Assembly: GCF_023571765.1 (NCBI RefSeq)
Contig: NZ_JAMJXC010000018.1
Span: forward strand, 1 to 64,000
Direction of reading: 5' to 3'
Length of the DNA stretch: 64,000 nt
Source of the DNA: Xanthobacter aminoxidans
GTDB lineage: Bacteria > Pseudomonadota > Alphaproteobacteria > Rhizobiales > Xanthobacteraceae
The translations under genes were made by a program, and so were the position numbers. The notes under the pieces are model-generated. The model made no database searches. It was not told where the DNA came from and saw nothing but the letters and a program-made list of their open reading frames with translations. Below are positions 44,476 through 52,083 of the stretch, piece by piece (position 1 is the first letter of the stretch; each line of letters starts with the position of its first letter).

Positions 44476-45239
44476 GCGTTCCGGTCCTGTCGGCTGAAGG
44501 CATCGCGCTCAGCTATCCCGGCGCGCCCGGACCCGTGCTGGAAGGGTTCGACCTCGCCATCCGACCGGGGGAGGTGGTGGCCATCCTCGGACCCAGCGGG
44601 GCCGGCAAGTCGAGCCTGCTGCGCGTGCTCGGCGGGCTCCAGCGGCCCAGCGCCGGCGCCGTCCGCATGGGCGGCACCGTGCTGGAGGACGTGCATCCGC
44701 GCCTCGCCGTGGCCTTTCAGGATCCCTGCCTGCTGCCGTGGCTGACGCTGGAGGCCAACGTCGCCTTCGGACTGAATTTCAAGCGCCAGCCCCCCGTATC
44801 TCCGACGGAGCGCCGCAGCCGCGTCGATGCCGCCATCGCCGAAGTGGGGCTCGGCCACGCCCGCCACCTGCCGCCCTCCGCCTTGTCCGGCGGCATGGCC
44901 CAGCGTACCGCGCTTGCCCGCTGCCTCGCGCGCAAGCCCGAGGTGCTGCTGCTGGACGAGCCCTTCGGCGCCCTCGACGAGGTGACACGGGCCGAGATGC
45001 AGGACCTGCTGCTGAAGGTGGTGGCCGATTTCGGCACGGCCGCACTGCTCGTCACCCACGACATCGACGAGGCGCTGCTGGTCGCCGACCGGGTGGTGCT
45101 CATCGGCGGCGCGCCGGCCCGGCAGGTTGCCAGCTGGACCCTGGACCTGCCCCGCCCGCGCCGGGACGAGGTCGTGACCCTCGGCGCCCTGCGCATCGAC
45201 ATTCTGAAGGCGCTGCGTGGCGCCGTCCGCCGCAACTGA
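44472..45239 (+). CDS. ABC transporter ATPase, nitrate/sulfonate/taurine type
   Basis: This is a 255-residue ATPase with Walker A GPSGAGKSS, Q-loop VAFQDPCLLPWLTLEANVAFG, signature LSGGMAQRTALARCLA, Walker B VLLLDEPFGALD and H-loop LLVTHDIDEA. It is encoded with the binding protein and permease that follow (45264-47290) and overlaps the flavoprotein gene by 4 bases. It is of the SsuB/TauB class. Confidence 0.9.
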   Translation: MSVPVLSAEGIALSYPGAPGPVLEGFDLAIRPGEVVAILGPSGAGKSSLLRVLGGLQRPSAGAVRMGGTVLEDVHPRLAVAFQDPCLLPWLTLEANVAFGLNFKRQPPVSPTERRSRVDAAIAEVGLGHARHLPPSALSGGMAQRTALARCLARKPEVLLLDEPFGALDEVTRAEMQDLLLKVVADFGTAALLVTHDIDEALLVADRVVLIGGAPARQVASWTLDLPRPRRDEVVTLGALRIDILKALRGAVRRN

Positions 45240-45263
45240 CTCCCGCCGACGAGGAAACCCACC

Positions 45264-46466
45264 ATGTGCATCGCCTGCCTGCCGCGCGGCGGCTTTTCCC
45301 GCCGCGAGATGCTGAAGCTCTCCGCTTTGTTCACCGCCGCCGGCGCCCTGCCGCTGCTGCGCGCCGCCGAGGCCCGCGCGCAGGAGCCGAACGCCCCGGT
45401 GCGCATCGGCTACCTGCCCATCACCGATGCCACGCCGCTGCTGGTCGCCCATGCCAATGGCCTGTTCGAGGCGGAGGGCCTGAAGGCGGAAAAGCCCGTC
45501 CTGCTGCGCAGCTGGGCTCAGGTGATCGAAGCGTTCATCTCCGGGCAGGTGAACGTCATCCACCTGCTCTCGCCCATGACCGTCTGGGCGCGCTTCGGCT
45601 CCGGCGCCCCGGCGCGCGTCGTGGCCTGGAACCATGTGAGCGGCTCTGCCCTCACCGTCAGCCCCGACATTTCGAGCGTGGCCGATCTGGGCGGAAAGAC
45701 CGTGGCGGTGCCGTTCTGGTACTCCATCCACAATGTGGTGGTGCAGAACCTGCTGCGGGAAAACGGCCTCACCCCCGTGACCAAGAAGACCGGCACGCCC
45801 GCAGCCAACGAGGTCAACCTCGTGGTGATGGCACCGGCCGACATGCCGCCCGCCCTCGCCACCCGTCAGGTCGCCGGCTACATCGTCGCCGAGCCGTTCA
45901 ACGCGGTGGCGGAAACGCAGGGCATCGGCAAAATTCTCCGCTTCACCGGCGACGTCTGGAAGGATCACGCCTGCTGCGTGGTGTTCATGCATGAGCGCGA
46001 CCTCGACGGGCGGCCGGAGTGGTCGCAGAAGGTGGTGAATGCCATTGTGAAGGCACAGCTGTGGACCCGCGCCAACCGCGCCGAGACCGCGCGCCTCCTC
46101 TCCAAGGAGGGGCCGAACCGCTACACGCCCCATGCCCAGGCAGTGCTCGACAAGGTGCTCTCCCCGCCCGAGGCCGACACCGAGGCCTATCTGAAGTCCG
46201 GCGCTATCCGCCATGCCGACTGGAAGGAGAAGCGCATCGACTTCCAGCCCTATCCGTTCCCGAGCTACACCGAGGAACTGGTGCGGCGCCTCAAGGGCAC
46301 GCTGATCGAGGGCGACGGCGCCTTCCTCGCCAAGCTCGACCCCGCGACGGCCGCGAAGCAGCTGGTGGACGACCGGTTCGTCAAGGCGGCGCTGGCCGCC
46401 AACGGCGGCCTGCCGGCGTTCGGCTTCCCCGACACCTTCGCCCGCACCGAGGTGATCGCGCCTTGA
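45264..46466 (+). CDS. ABC substrate-binding protein, NMT1/NrtA class
   Basis: This is a 400-residue exported protein. It begins MCIACLPRGG, then carries a Tat-like SRREMLKLSALFTAAGALPLL signal in two blocks. The NMT1-type core includes IGYLPITDATPLLVAHANGLFEAEGL and VIEAFISGQVNVIHLLSPM, resembling nitrate/taurine/sulfonate binding proteins. The protein contains several cysteines (MCIAC, HACCVVF) and many methionines. It is therefore not sulfur-depleted like the other binding proteins here, which may mean a different ligand or expression condition. Confidence 0.87.
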   Translation: MCIACLPRGGFSRREMLKLSALFTAAGALPLLRAAEARAQEPNAPVRIGYLPITDATPLLVAHANGLFEAEGLKAEKPVLLRSWAQVIEAFISGQVNVIHLLSPMTVWARFGSGAPARVVAWNHVSGSALTVSPDISSVADLGGKTVAVPFWYSIHNVVVQNLLRENGLTPVTKKTGTPAANEVNLVVMAPADMPPALATRQVAGYIVAEPFNAVAETQGIGKILRFTGDVWKDHACCVVFMHERDLDGRPEWSQKVVNAIVKAQLWTRANRAETARLLSKEGPNRYTPHAQAVLDKVLSPPEADTEAYLKSGAIRHADWKEKRIDFQPYPFPSYTEELVRRLKGTLIEGDGAFLAKLDPATAAKQLVDDRFVKAALAANGGLPAFGFPDTFARTEVIAP

Positions 46467-47290
46467 ATGCGGAACCGCAGCAGAGGTCTTTCACCGCCGG
46501 GGCCGATCCCGCGAGCCGCGCCCGCCCGAAAGGCGCCGCGCGGAGCGGCAGGCTATCTCGGCCGCTGCTCGGCATCGCCGGCCTGCTCGTCCTGTTGGCC
46601 CTGTGGTGGCTCGGCACGGATGTGCTGGCCGCCCCCGGCAGCTTCGCGCGGCGCTTCTCGCCGGCGAGCGGGTTCGCCAGCCTCGGCGGCCTGCTGCTCC
46701 ACTCGGACCTGCCGATCCATGTCTATGTGAGCCTCCAGCGCATCTTCATCGGCCTCGGCTTCGCGCTGGCCATCGGCGTGCCGCTGGGGCTCGCGGTGGG
46801 CACGTTTGGGACGCTGGAAGCGGCGACCACGCCGGCCTTCCAGTTCCTGCGCATGATCTCGCCGCTCTCATGGATGCCGCTGGCGGTGATGGTGTTCGGC
46901 GTGGGCGATCGGCCCATCTATTTCCTGCTGGCGTTCGCCTCCGTGTGGCCGATCCTCCTCTCCACCGCTGCCGGCGTGCGCCAGCTGGACCCGCGCTGGC
47001 TGCTGCTGGCGCGCAGCCTCGCCGCGACACGGTGGGAGATGCTCTCGCGGGTGATCCTGCCGGGGGTGACGGGACACATCCTCACCGGCGTGCGCCTCGC
47101 CATCGGCATCCTGTGGATCGTGCTGGTGCCATGCGAGATGCTGGGCGTCTCCGCCGGGCTCGGCTATTTCATCCTCGATACCCGCGACCGGCTCGCCTAT
47201 TCCGAGCTGATGGCCATGGTGCTGCTCATCGGCGTGCTCGGCTTCGCCCTCGACGCCCTCGCCCGGGCGCTGTGCCGCCGCTGGGCCTGA
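46463..47290 (+). CDS. ABC transporter permease, nitrate/sulfonate/taurine type
   Basis: This is a 275-residue permease with about six membrane helices and the segments LRMISPLSWMPLAVMVFG and ARSLAATRWEMLSRVILPGVTGHILTG (EAA loop). The TTG at 46463 overlaps the preceding TGA (TTGA), the same coupling style as at 59923. It completes the importer encoded at 44472-47290. Confidence 0.88.
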   Translation: MNAEPQQRSFTAGADPASRARPKGAARSGRLSRPLLGIAGLLVLLALWWLGTDVLAAPGSFARRFSPASGFASLGGLLLHSDLPIHVYVSLQRIFIGLGFALAIGVPLGLAVGTFGTLEAATTPAFQFLRMISPLSWMPLAVMVFGVGDRPIYFLLAFASVWPILLSTAAGVRQLDPRWLLLARSLAATRWEMLSRVILPGVTGHILTGVRLAIGILWIVLVPCEMLGVSAGLGYFILDTRDRLAYSELMAMVLLIGVLGFALDALARALCRRWA

Positions 47291-47399
47291 GCCGCAAGAC
47301 ATCTCCGGAATAAACGTGAACCCGCCCGGTGCCAGACGGCACCGGCGCGGCGCGGTCGCGCGTCGGTGAGCAGAAGAAGAACTGCGCGCATCTCTATTG

Positions 47400-47416
47400 T
47401 CTATTATTTCGATATA
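47400..47416. promoter_or_regulatory. Candidate sulfur-locus operator, site H
   Basis: TCTAT-TATTTCG-ATATA has an exact left arm and four of five bases of the right arm. It lies in the AT-rich stretch 47393-47432 in the 250-base gap before the gene at 47541. Apart from this stretch I see nothing else in that gap. Confidence 0.52.
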
Positions 47417-47540
47417 ATTTATATAAAAATGATTGGAGCCCGTCGATCCTCCGGCGTGACCGCACGCCAAGGGCTTTGCCCGCCTGCCGGCGCGGCTTTG
47501 GACGGCTCCGCCCATTTCCTAAAGACCGAGAAGCTTCGCC

Positions 47541-48758
47541 ATGACCATTGCGCAGAAAATCGTCGCAGCGCTGGCCGCGTCCCCGTTCGGCGTCGCGGAG
47601 CTGGAACCGGTCATCGCGCGCATCGCGGCCAGGGCCGAGGCTCCGGGGCGCCGCGCCGAGGATGTGCGGGCCGACGTCGAAAGCCTCCGCTCCGCAGGTT
47701 TCGGCGCATTCCGACTGCCTAAGGCCGAGGGGGGCGCCGGGGCCAAAATACCGGACCTGATCAGCGTGGTGATCGCCCTTGCCGAGGCGGATTCGAACCT
47801 GCCGCACGTGCTGCGCAACCATTTCCTATTCGTGGAGAAGGCCCAGCGGTCCAAGGCCAGCCCGAAGTTCGCCCGGTGGCTCGACGAGGTGAGGGCCGGA
47901 CATCTGTTCGGCCTCGGCGCCAGCGAGACGGGTATCCAGAACATCGGCGCCGGGAGCGGCAATACGGTGGTGCGGCCCGAGGGCTCCGGCTTCGCCCTGG
48001 ACGGCGTCAAATACTACAGCACCGGCAACGCCTTCGCCGACTACATCTATGTCAACGCCCGCACGCCGGAGGGCGTGCCGGTTGCAGCCGTCGTGCCGCG
48101 AAAGCGCGAGGGCGTCAGCGTGCTCGACGACTGGGACGGCATCGGCCAGGAACTGACCGCCTCCGGGACCACCACCTTCTCCGGCGTGAAACTCTCGGCT
48201 GACGAGGTGATCGTTCAGGCGGAGGAAGAGGCGCCGGTGCCGCACGATGCCACCCTCGCCCAGCTCTATCTCACCTCCATCGTCACCGGCATCCTCAAGG
48301 CGGTGGCGCGCGATGCGGCAGGATTGATCCGCTCCCGCGACCGCAACTTCTACCACGCCACGGCCGCCCGGCCGGCGGAAGACCCGCAGTTGCAGGAAGC
48401 GCTCGGCCGCATCGCCAGCGCCGCCTATGTGGCGGAAGCCGCCGTGCTGCGCGCGGCCGAGGCCCTGGACGGCGCCATCGAAACCGCCCGCGCGGGTGCG
48501 CCCGACCCGGCATTGTTCGAGGAGGCGGCGCGCCGGGCGGCGCAGTCCAAGGTGGTGCTGGACGGGCTCGCCCTCGACGCCGCCAGCCGCCTGTTCGACG
48601 TGGGCGGAGCCTCCGCGGCCACCCGACGCGCGGGGCTCGACCGGCACTGGCGCAACATCCGGACCCTCGCCTCGCACAACCCGGTTGCCTACAAGGCCCG
48701 CGCCCTCGGCCGTCAGTTGCTCGACGGGACGCCCCTGCCCGCGGCCGCCTTCTTCTGA
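47541..48758 (+). CDS. Acyl-CoA-dehydrogenase-like flavin monooxygenase (DszC/SfnB type)
   Basis: This is a 405-residue protein, a close paralogue of the one at 26773 (LDGVKYYSTGNAFADYIYV, VLDDWDGIGQELTASGTTTF, LDRHWRNIRTLASHNP, then DGTPLPAAAFF). It probably uses reduced flavin to oxygenate a sulfur compound delivered by the transporter encoded immediately downstream. It leads the 47541-51530 operon. Apart from the initiator Met there is no sulfur amino acid in 405 residues. Confidence 0.86.
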   Translation: MTIAQKIVAALAASPFGVAELEPVIARIAARAEAPGRRAEDVRADVESLRSAGFGAFRLPKAEGGAGAKIPDLISVVIALAEADSNLPHVLRNHFLFVEKAQRSKASPKFARWLDEVRAGHLFGLGASETGIQNIGAGSGNTVVRPEGSGFALDGVKYYSTGNAFADYIYVNARTPEGVPVAAVVPRKREGVSVLDDWDGIGQELTASGTTTFSGVKLSADEVIVQAEEEAPVPHDATLAQLYLTSIVTGILKAVARDAAGLIRSRDRNFYHATAARPAEDPQLQEALGRIASAAYVAEAAVLRAAEALDGAIETARAGAPDPALFEEAARRAAQSKVVLDGLALDAASRLFDVGGASAATRRAGLDRHWRNIRTLASHNPVAYKARALGRQLLDGTPLPAAAFF

Positions 48759-48787
48759 GGCCGGCGCAGCGAAAGCTGGGATCATCC

Positions 48788-49645
48788 ATGACCGACACAG
48801 CCACGGCCTCCGCCTTCCCTGCCCCAGGGAAGATCGCCCTGAAGCTCACACCCCGGCCGCGCGCAGGCCGGCTCAAGCTCGTCGGCGCCGATGCCGCCCG
48901 CCTGGTGCTGCCGCTCGCCCTTCTTGGGATCTGGCAGGGGGCCTGCTCCTTCGGCTTCATCAGTCCCCGCACTCTGGAATCGCCGGTGGCGGTGGTCGGC
49001 GCGCTGGTGGAGCTGACCCTATCGGGCGTGTTGTGGGAGAGCCTCGTCGCCTCCTTCAAGCGCGCCTCCGCCGGCTTCCTCGTCGGCGGAGGGCTAGGGC
49101 TGGTGCTCGGCATCGTCGCCGGCCTCTGGCGCACCGGAGAGCGCGCCTATGACGCGCTGCTGCAGATGCTTCGCATGGTGCCGTTCCTTGCCGTCATCCC
49201 GCTGTTCGTCATCTGGTTCGGCGTGGACGAGGAGCCGAAGATCCTCCTCATCGCCCTCGCCTGCATCTTCCCGGTCTATCTCAACACCTTCTCGGGCGTG
49301 CGCAACGTGGACCCGAAGATCATCGAGGCAGCGACCGTCTTCGGCATGAGCCGGGCGGCCATCGCCGCGGAGATCGTCGCGCCGCTTGCGCTTCCCTCCA
49401 TCATGGTGGGCGTGCGCTACGCCATGGGCGTCGCCCTGCTCTCGCTGGTGGCGGCCGAGCAGGTGAACGCCACGTCCGGCATCGGCTATCTCGCGCTCAA
49501 TCCGCGCGCCTCGCTCCGCACCGACATCATTCTCGGCGTGGTGCTGCTCTATTCGGTCCTCGGCCTCGCCGTCGATTTCCTCATCCGCACCGCCCAGAGC
49601 CGGCTCCTGCCGTGGCATCGCAGCGTGCTCGAAAAGGCGCGCTGA
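48788..49645 (+). CDS. ssuC: ABC transporter permease, sulfonate type
   Basis: This is a 285-residue permease whose best match in this window is the one at 11414. Shared blocks include LQMLRMVPFLAVIPLFVIWFG, IFPVYLNTFSGVRNVDPKIIEAATVFGMSRAAIAAEIVAPLALPSIMVG (in pieces) and LVAAEQVNATSGIGYLALN. It has about six membrane helices after a hydrophilic N-terminus. It is followed after 3 bases by its ATPase. Confidence 0.9.
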   Translation: MTDTATASAFPAPGKIALKLTPRPRAGRLKLVGADAARLVLPLALLGIWQGACSFGFISPRTLESPVAVVGALVELTLSGVLWESLVASFKRASAGFLVGGGLGLVLGIVAGLWRTGERAYDALLQMLRMVPFLAVIPLFVIWFGVDEEPKILLIALACIFPVYLNTFSGVRNVDPKIIEAATVFGMSRAAIAAEIVAPLALPSIMVGVRYAMGVALLSLVAAEQVNATSGIGYLALNPRASLRTDIILGVVLLYSVLGLAVDFLIRTAQSRLLPWHRSVLEKAR

Positions 49646-49648
49646 GCC

Positions 49649-50431
49649 ATGAACCAAGCCATCCGCACTCCGCTCCTGCCCGCCGAAGCGGTGAATCTTC
49701 AGGAAGAGGCCGTTTCGCTCAAAGGCGCGGCGAAAGGCTTCGGCGGGCGCACCCTGTTCGAAGGGCTTGACCTCACCATCCGCCGGGGCGAGTTCGTGGC
49801 GCTGCTCGGCGCCTCGGGCTCGGGCAAGACCACGCTGCTACGCATTCTGCTCGGTCTCGACACGCTGGATGCCGGGGAAGGCGAGGTCGCGACGCCGCGT
49901 GCCGCCGTGTTCCAGGAGCCCCGGCTGGTGCCGTCCCAGCCGGTGTGGCGCAATGTGCTGATGGGCGTGCCCCGCCGCGCCCGGCAGCGACGGCAGGCGC
50001 TCGATGCGCTGGCCGAAGTCGGCCTTGCCGGACATGCCGACGCCTGGCCCGTCACCCTCTCCGGCGGCGAGGCGCAACGGGTGGCGCTCGCCCGCGCGCT
50101 GGTGCTTGAGCCCACACTGCTGCTGCTCGACGAGCCCTTCGCCGCCCTCGATGCGCTGACCCGCCTCAAGATGCAGGATCTGGTGCGCCGCCTGTGCGCC
50201 CGCCACCACCCCGGCACGCTGCTCGTCACCCATGATGTGGACGAGGCCGTGCGCCTCGCCGATCGCGTCCTCGTGCTGCGCGACCGCCGCCTCACCCTCG
50301 ACGCGACGGTGGGCGAGGCCCGCGACGGCACCACGCCCGCCGGCGCCCGGCTGCGCGCCCGCCTCTATGCCGAGCTGGGCGTCGACCCGCTCGGGCTGGA
50401 GGCCGCCGGTGCGTCCGGCCGCGCGCCGTGA
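49649..50431 (+). CDS. ssuB: ABC transporter ATPase, sulfonate type
   Basis: This is a 260-residue ATPase with Walker A GASGSGKTT, Q-loop AVFQEPRLVPSQPVWRNVLMG, signature LSGGEAQRVALARAL, Walker B LLLLDEPFAALD and H-loop LLVTHDVDEA. It shares the GEAQR-type signature with the paralogue at 12291, while the other three SsuB-like ATPases in the window have GMAQR. That splits the five systems into two lineages. No cysteine occurs except in RRLCARHH. Confidence 0.9.
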   Translation: MNQAIRTPLLPAEAVNLQEEAVSLKGAAKGFGGRTLFEGLDLTIRRGEFVALLGASGSGKTTLLRILLGLDTLDAGEGEVATPRAAVFQEPRLVPSQPVWRNVLMGVPRRARQRRQALDALAEVGLAGHADAWPVTLSGGEAQRVALARALVLEPTLLLLDEPFAALDALTRLKMQDLVRRLCARHHPGTLLVTHDVDEAVRLADRVLVLRDRRLTLDATVGEARDGTTPAGARLRARLYAELGVDPLGLEAAGASGRAP

Positions 50432-50465
50432 CCTTCGTTTCCCCTGACCAGCCAAGGACCCACCG

Positions 50466-51530
50466 ATGACCCGCTTCCCGACGAAACCGCCTCTCTCGCG
50501 CCGCCACGCGCTCGCGCTCGCCCTGTCCTCGGCGCTCGCCGTCGGGCTGGGGGCTCCCGCTTCGGCCGCCGATCCGGATCTCTCCGGCGTCACCCTGCGC
50601 ATCGGCATTTTCGAGGACGTGACCCGCGATGCCATCGAGGCCACCGATTTCCTGAAGGGCACGCCCTACAAGATCCAGTGGGCGCGCCTCAACGGTGCGG
50701 GCCCGACCGTGCAGGCGCTGGGCGGCAATGCCATCGACATCTCATGGGGCCTCAGCGATACGGCGGCGGCCAAGGCCTCCTCGGAGGACAGGCAGAACTG
50801 GACCGCCCAGAATGCGCCCATCAAGGTGGTGGCGCTGCTGAAGCCCCTCGACGAGGACAAGTTCTCCAACAGCCTCATCGCCGCCCACAAGAGCGCCGGC
50901 ATCAAGACCCTCGCTGATCTCAAGGGCAAGACATACGCCTATAACGAGGGCGGCAACATCAACGCGCTCGCGTTGCTCGGCCTTTATGCCGCCGGGCTGA
51001 CGACCAAGGACGTGCAGGTGCGCCTCCTGACCTATGACGCGACCTCAACCGCCTTGATCGCGGGTGCGGTGAATGCGGCACCCGTCACCCGCGCCCGCGT
51101 CGCCGACGCCCTGGCGGATGGCACGCTGATCGAGATCGCGCGCGATATCGATGTGGGCTTCCCCGGCTTCGTCTCGGTCACCGCCCGCACCGCCGCCGTC
51201 GACGATCCCAAGCTCGGCCCGGCCATCGGCGATTTCCTCAACCGGCTCGCCCGCTATCTGCGCTGGGCCTCGAGCCGTCCCGAGGAGACCGCGAAATCCT
51301 ATGTGAAGACCCAGCAGCTCGCTGAGCGCGACGCGCTCGCCGCCGCCCGGGCCAAGGCCGTGACCCTCATTCCCGTGAACCCCGGCAGCCCGGGCTTCGA
51401 GAAGGAGATCGCGGCCACCGAAAAGCTGGTGAAGGCCGGCTTCTATCCCCGTCCGGTGGACTTCGCGACCGTGGTGGACGGTCGTTACGCCGAGCAGATA
51501 CTCAGCGGCGACAAGGCCCCGACAAACTGA
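50466..51530 (+). CDS. ssuA: ABC substrate-binding protein, sulfonate type
   Basis: This 354-residue exported protein has an RR-containing signal (SRRHALALALSSALAVGLG, then APASA). The type II binding fold includes LRIGIFEDVTRDAIEATDFLKG, IDISWGLSDTAAAKA and LADLKGKTYAYNEGGNINALAL. It is the binding subunit for the permease and ATPase at 48788-50431. The initiator Met is its only sulfur amino acid, so the mature protein should be sulfur-free. Confidence 0.88.
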   Translation: MTRFPTKPPLSRRHALALALSSALAVGLGAPASAADPDLSGVTLRIGIFEDVTRDAIEATDFLKGTPYKIQWARLNGAGPTVQALGGNAIDISWGLSDTAAAKASSEDRQNWTAQNAPIKVVALLKPLDEDKFSNSLIAAHKSAGIKTLADLKGKTYAYNEGGNINALALLGLYAAGLTTKDVQVRLLTYDATSTALIAGAVNAAPVTRARVADALADGTLIEIARDIDVGFPGFVSVTARTAAVDDPKLGPAIGDFLNRLARYLRWASSRPEETAKSYVKTQQLAERDALAAARAKAVTLIPVNPGSPGFEKEIAATEKLVKAGFYPRPVDFATVVDGRYAEQILSGDKAPTN

Positions 51531-51630
51531 TTGGCAGGGCACGGACGCAAGGACATGCGGTGCCGGCGGGAAACCGGCACCGCGGCATGACGGGGCTGTT
51601 CCTCGCCGATTGGCGCGGTCACGCCTGAAC

Positions 51631-51670
51631 GCAAACGGCTCCCGCCCGAAGGCAGGAGCCGTTGCCTTTT
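51631..51670. terminator. Intrinsic terminator between convergent operons
   Basis: GCAAACGGCTCCCGCC pairs with GGCAGGAGCCGTTGC with small mismatches, and CTTTTC follows on the plus strand. It lies ~100 bases after the binding-protein stop and ~90 bases before the end of the leftward ferredoxin gene. Confidence 0.75.
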
Positions 51671-51759
51671 CGGCATTGAGCCGTGCTGGGAGATGATCGG
51701 GATAAGGGTGGGCTGTCGCGGCCTCGCCCGTGTCTGGCGCGAGCCACAGCTTTCACCCG

Positions 51760-52083
51760 CTACTTCGCCGAGAGCACCGCGTGCATGGCGTCCACCGAGC
51801 GGTTGGCGGCGGTGGCGGGGGTCCAGCCGATGGCGGCGCGATAGGTGCCGAGGGGGAGCGGCGCGTCCGCCTCGCTGGCGAGGCCGAGAGGCGCCCCGGC
51901 GGTGGGTGCCACGTAGAGCGCATCCTCCGGGCAATAGAGTTCGCACATGAAGCAGGTTTGGCAATCCGCCTGCCGGGCAATCACCGGCGGGCCGGACAGG
52001 GACGGCGCGAACACGTTTGTTGGGCACGCGGCGACGCAGATGTTGCAGCCGGTGCAGCGGGCGGCGCTGATGAGCTCGATCAT
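51760..52083 (-). CDS. Ferredoxin-like protein with two [4Fe-4S] motifs
   Basis: This is a 107-residue protein starting MIELISAARC. Two classical cluster motifs are present, CTGCNICVAACP (~residues 10-21) and CQTCFMCELYCP (~residues 42-53), followed by a ~50-residue tail ending in an amphipathic helix. It would pass electrons to or from the flavoprotein encoded upstream, which it overlaps by 4 bases (ATGA). The flavoprotein plus two-cluster ferredoxin layout resembles adenylylsulfate reductase AprAB, though the match is structural only. Confidence 0.88.
   Translation of the reverse strand: MIELISAARCTGCNICVAACPTNVFAPSLSGPPVIARQADCQTCFMCELYCPEDALYVAPTAGAPLGLASEADAPLPLGTYRAAIGWTPATAANRSVDAMHAVLSAK

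Noticed and set aside
51531-51759. Small genes in the gap between the 50466 gene and the ferredoxin gene
   Set aside because: Readings here are short, overlap the terminator hairpin and have no ribosome-binding site. The gap appears to hold only the terminator.
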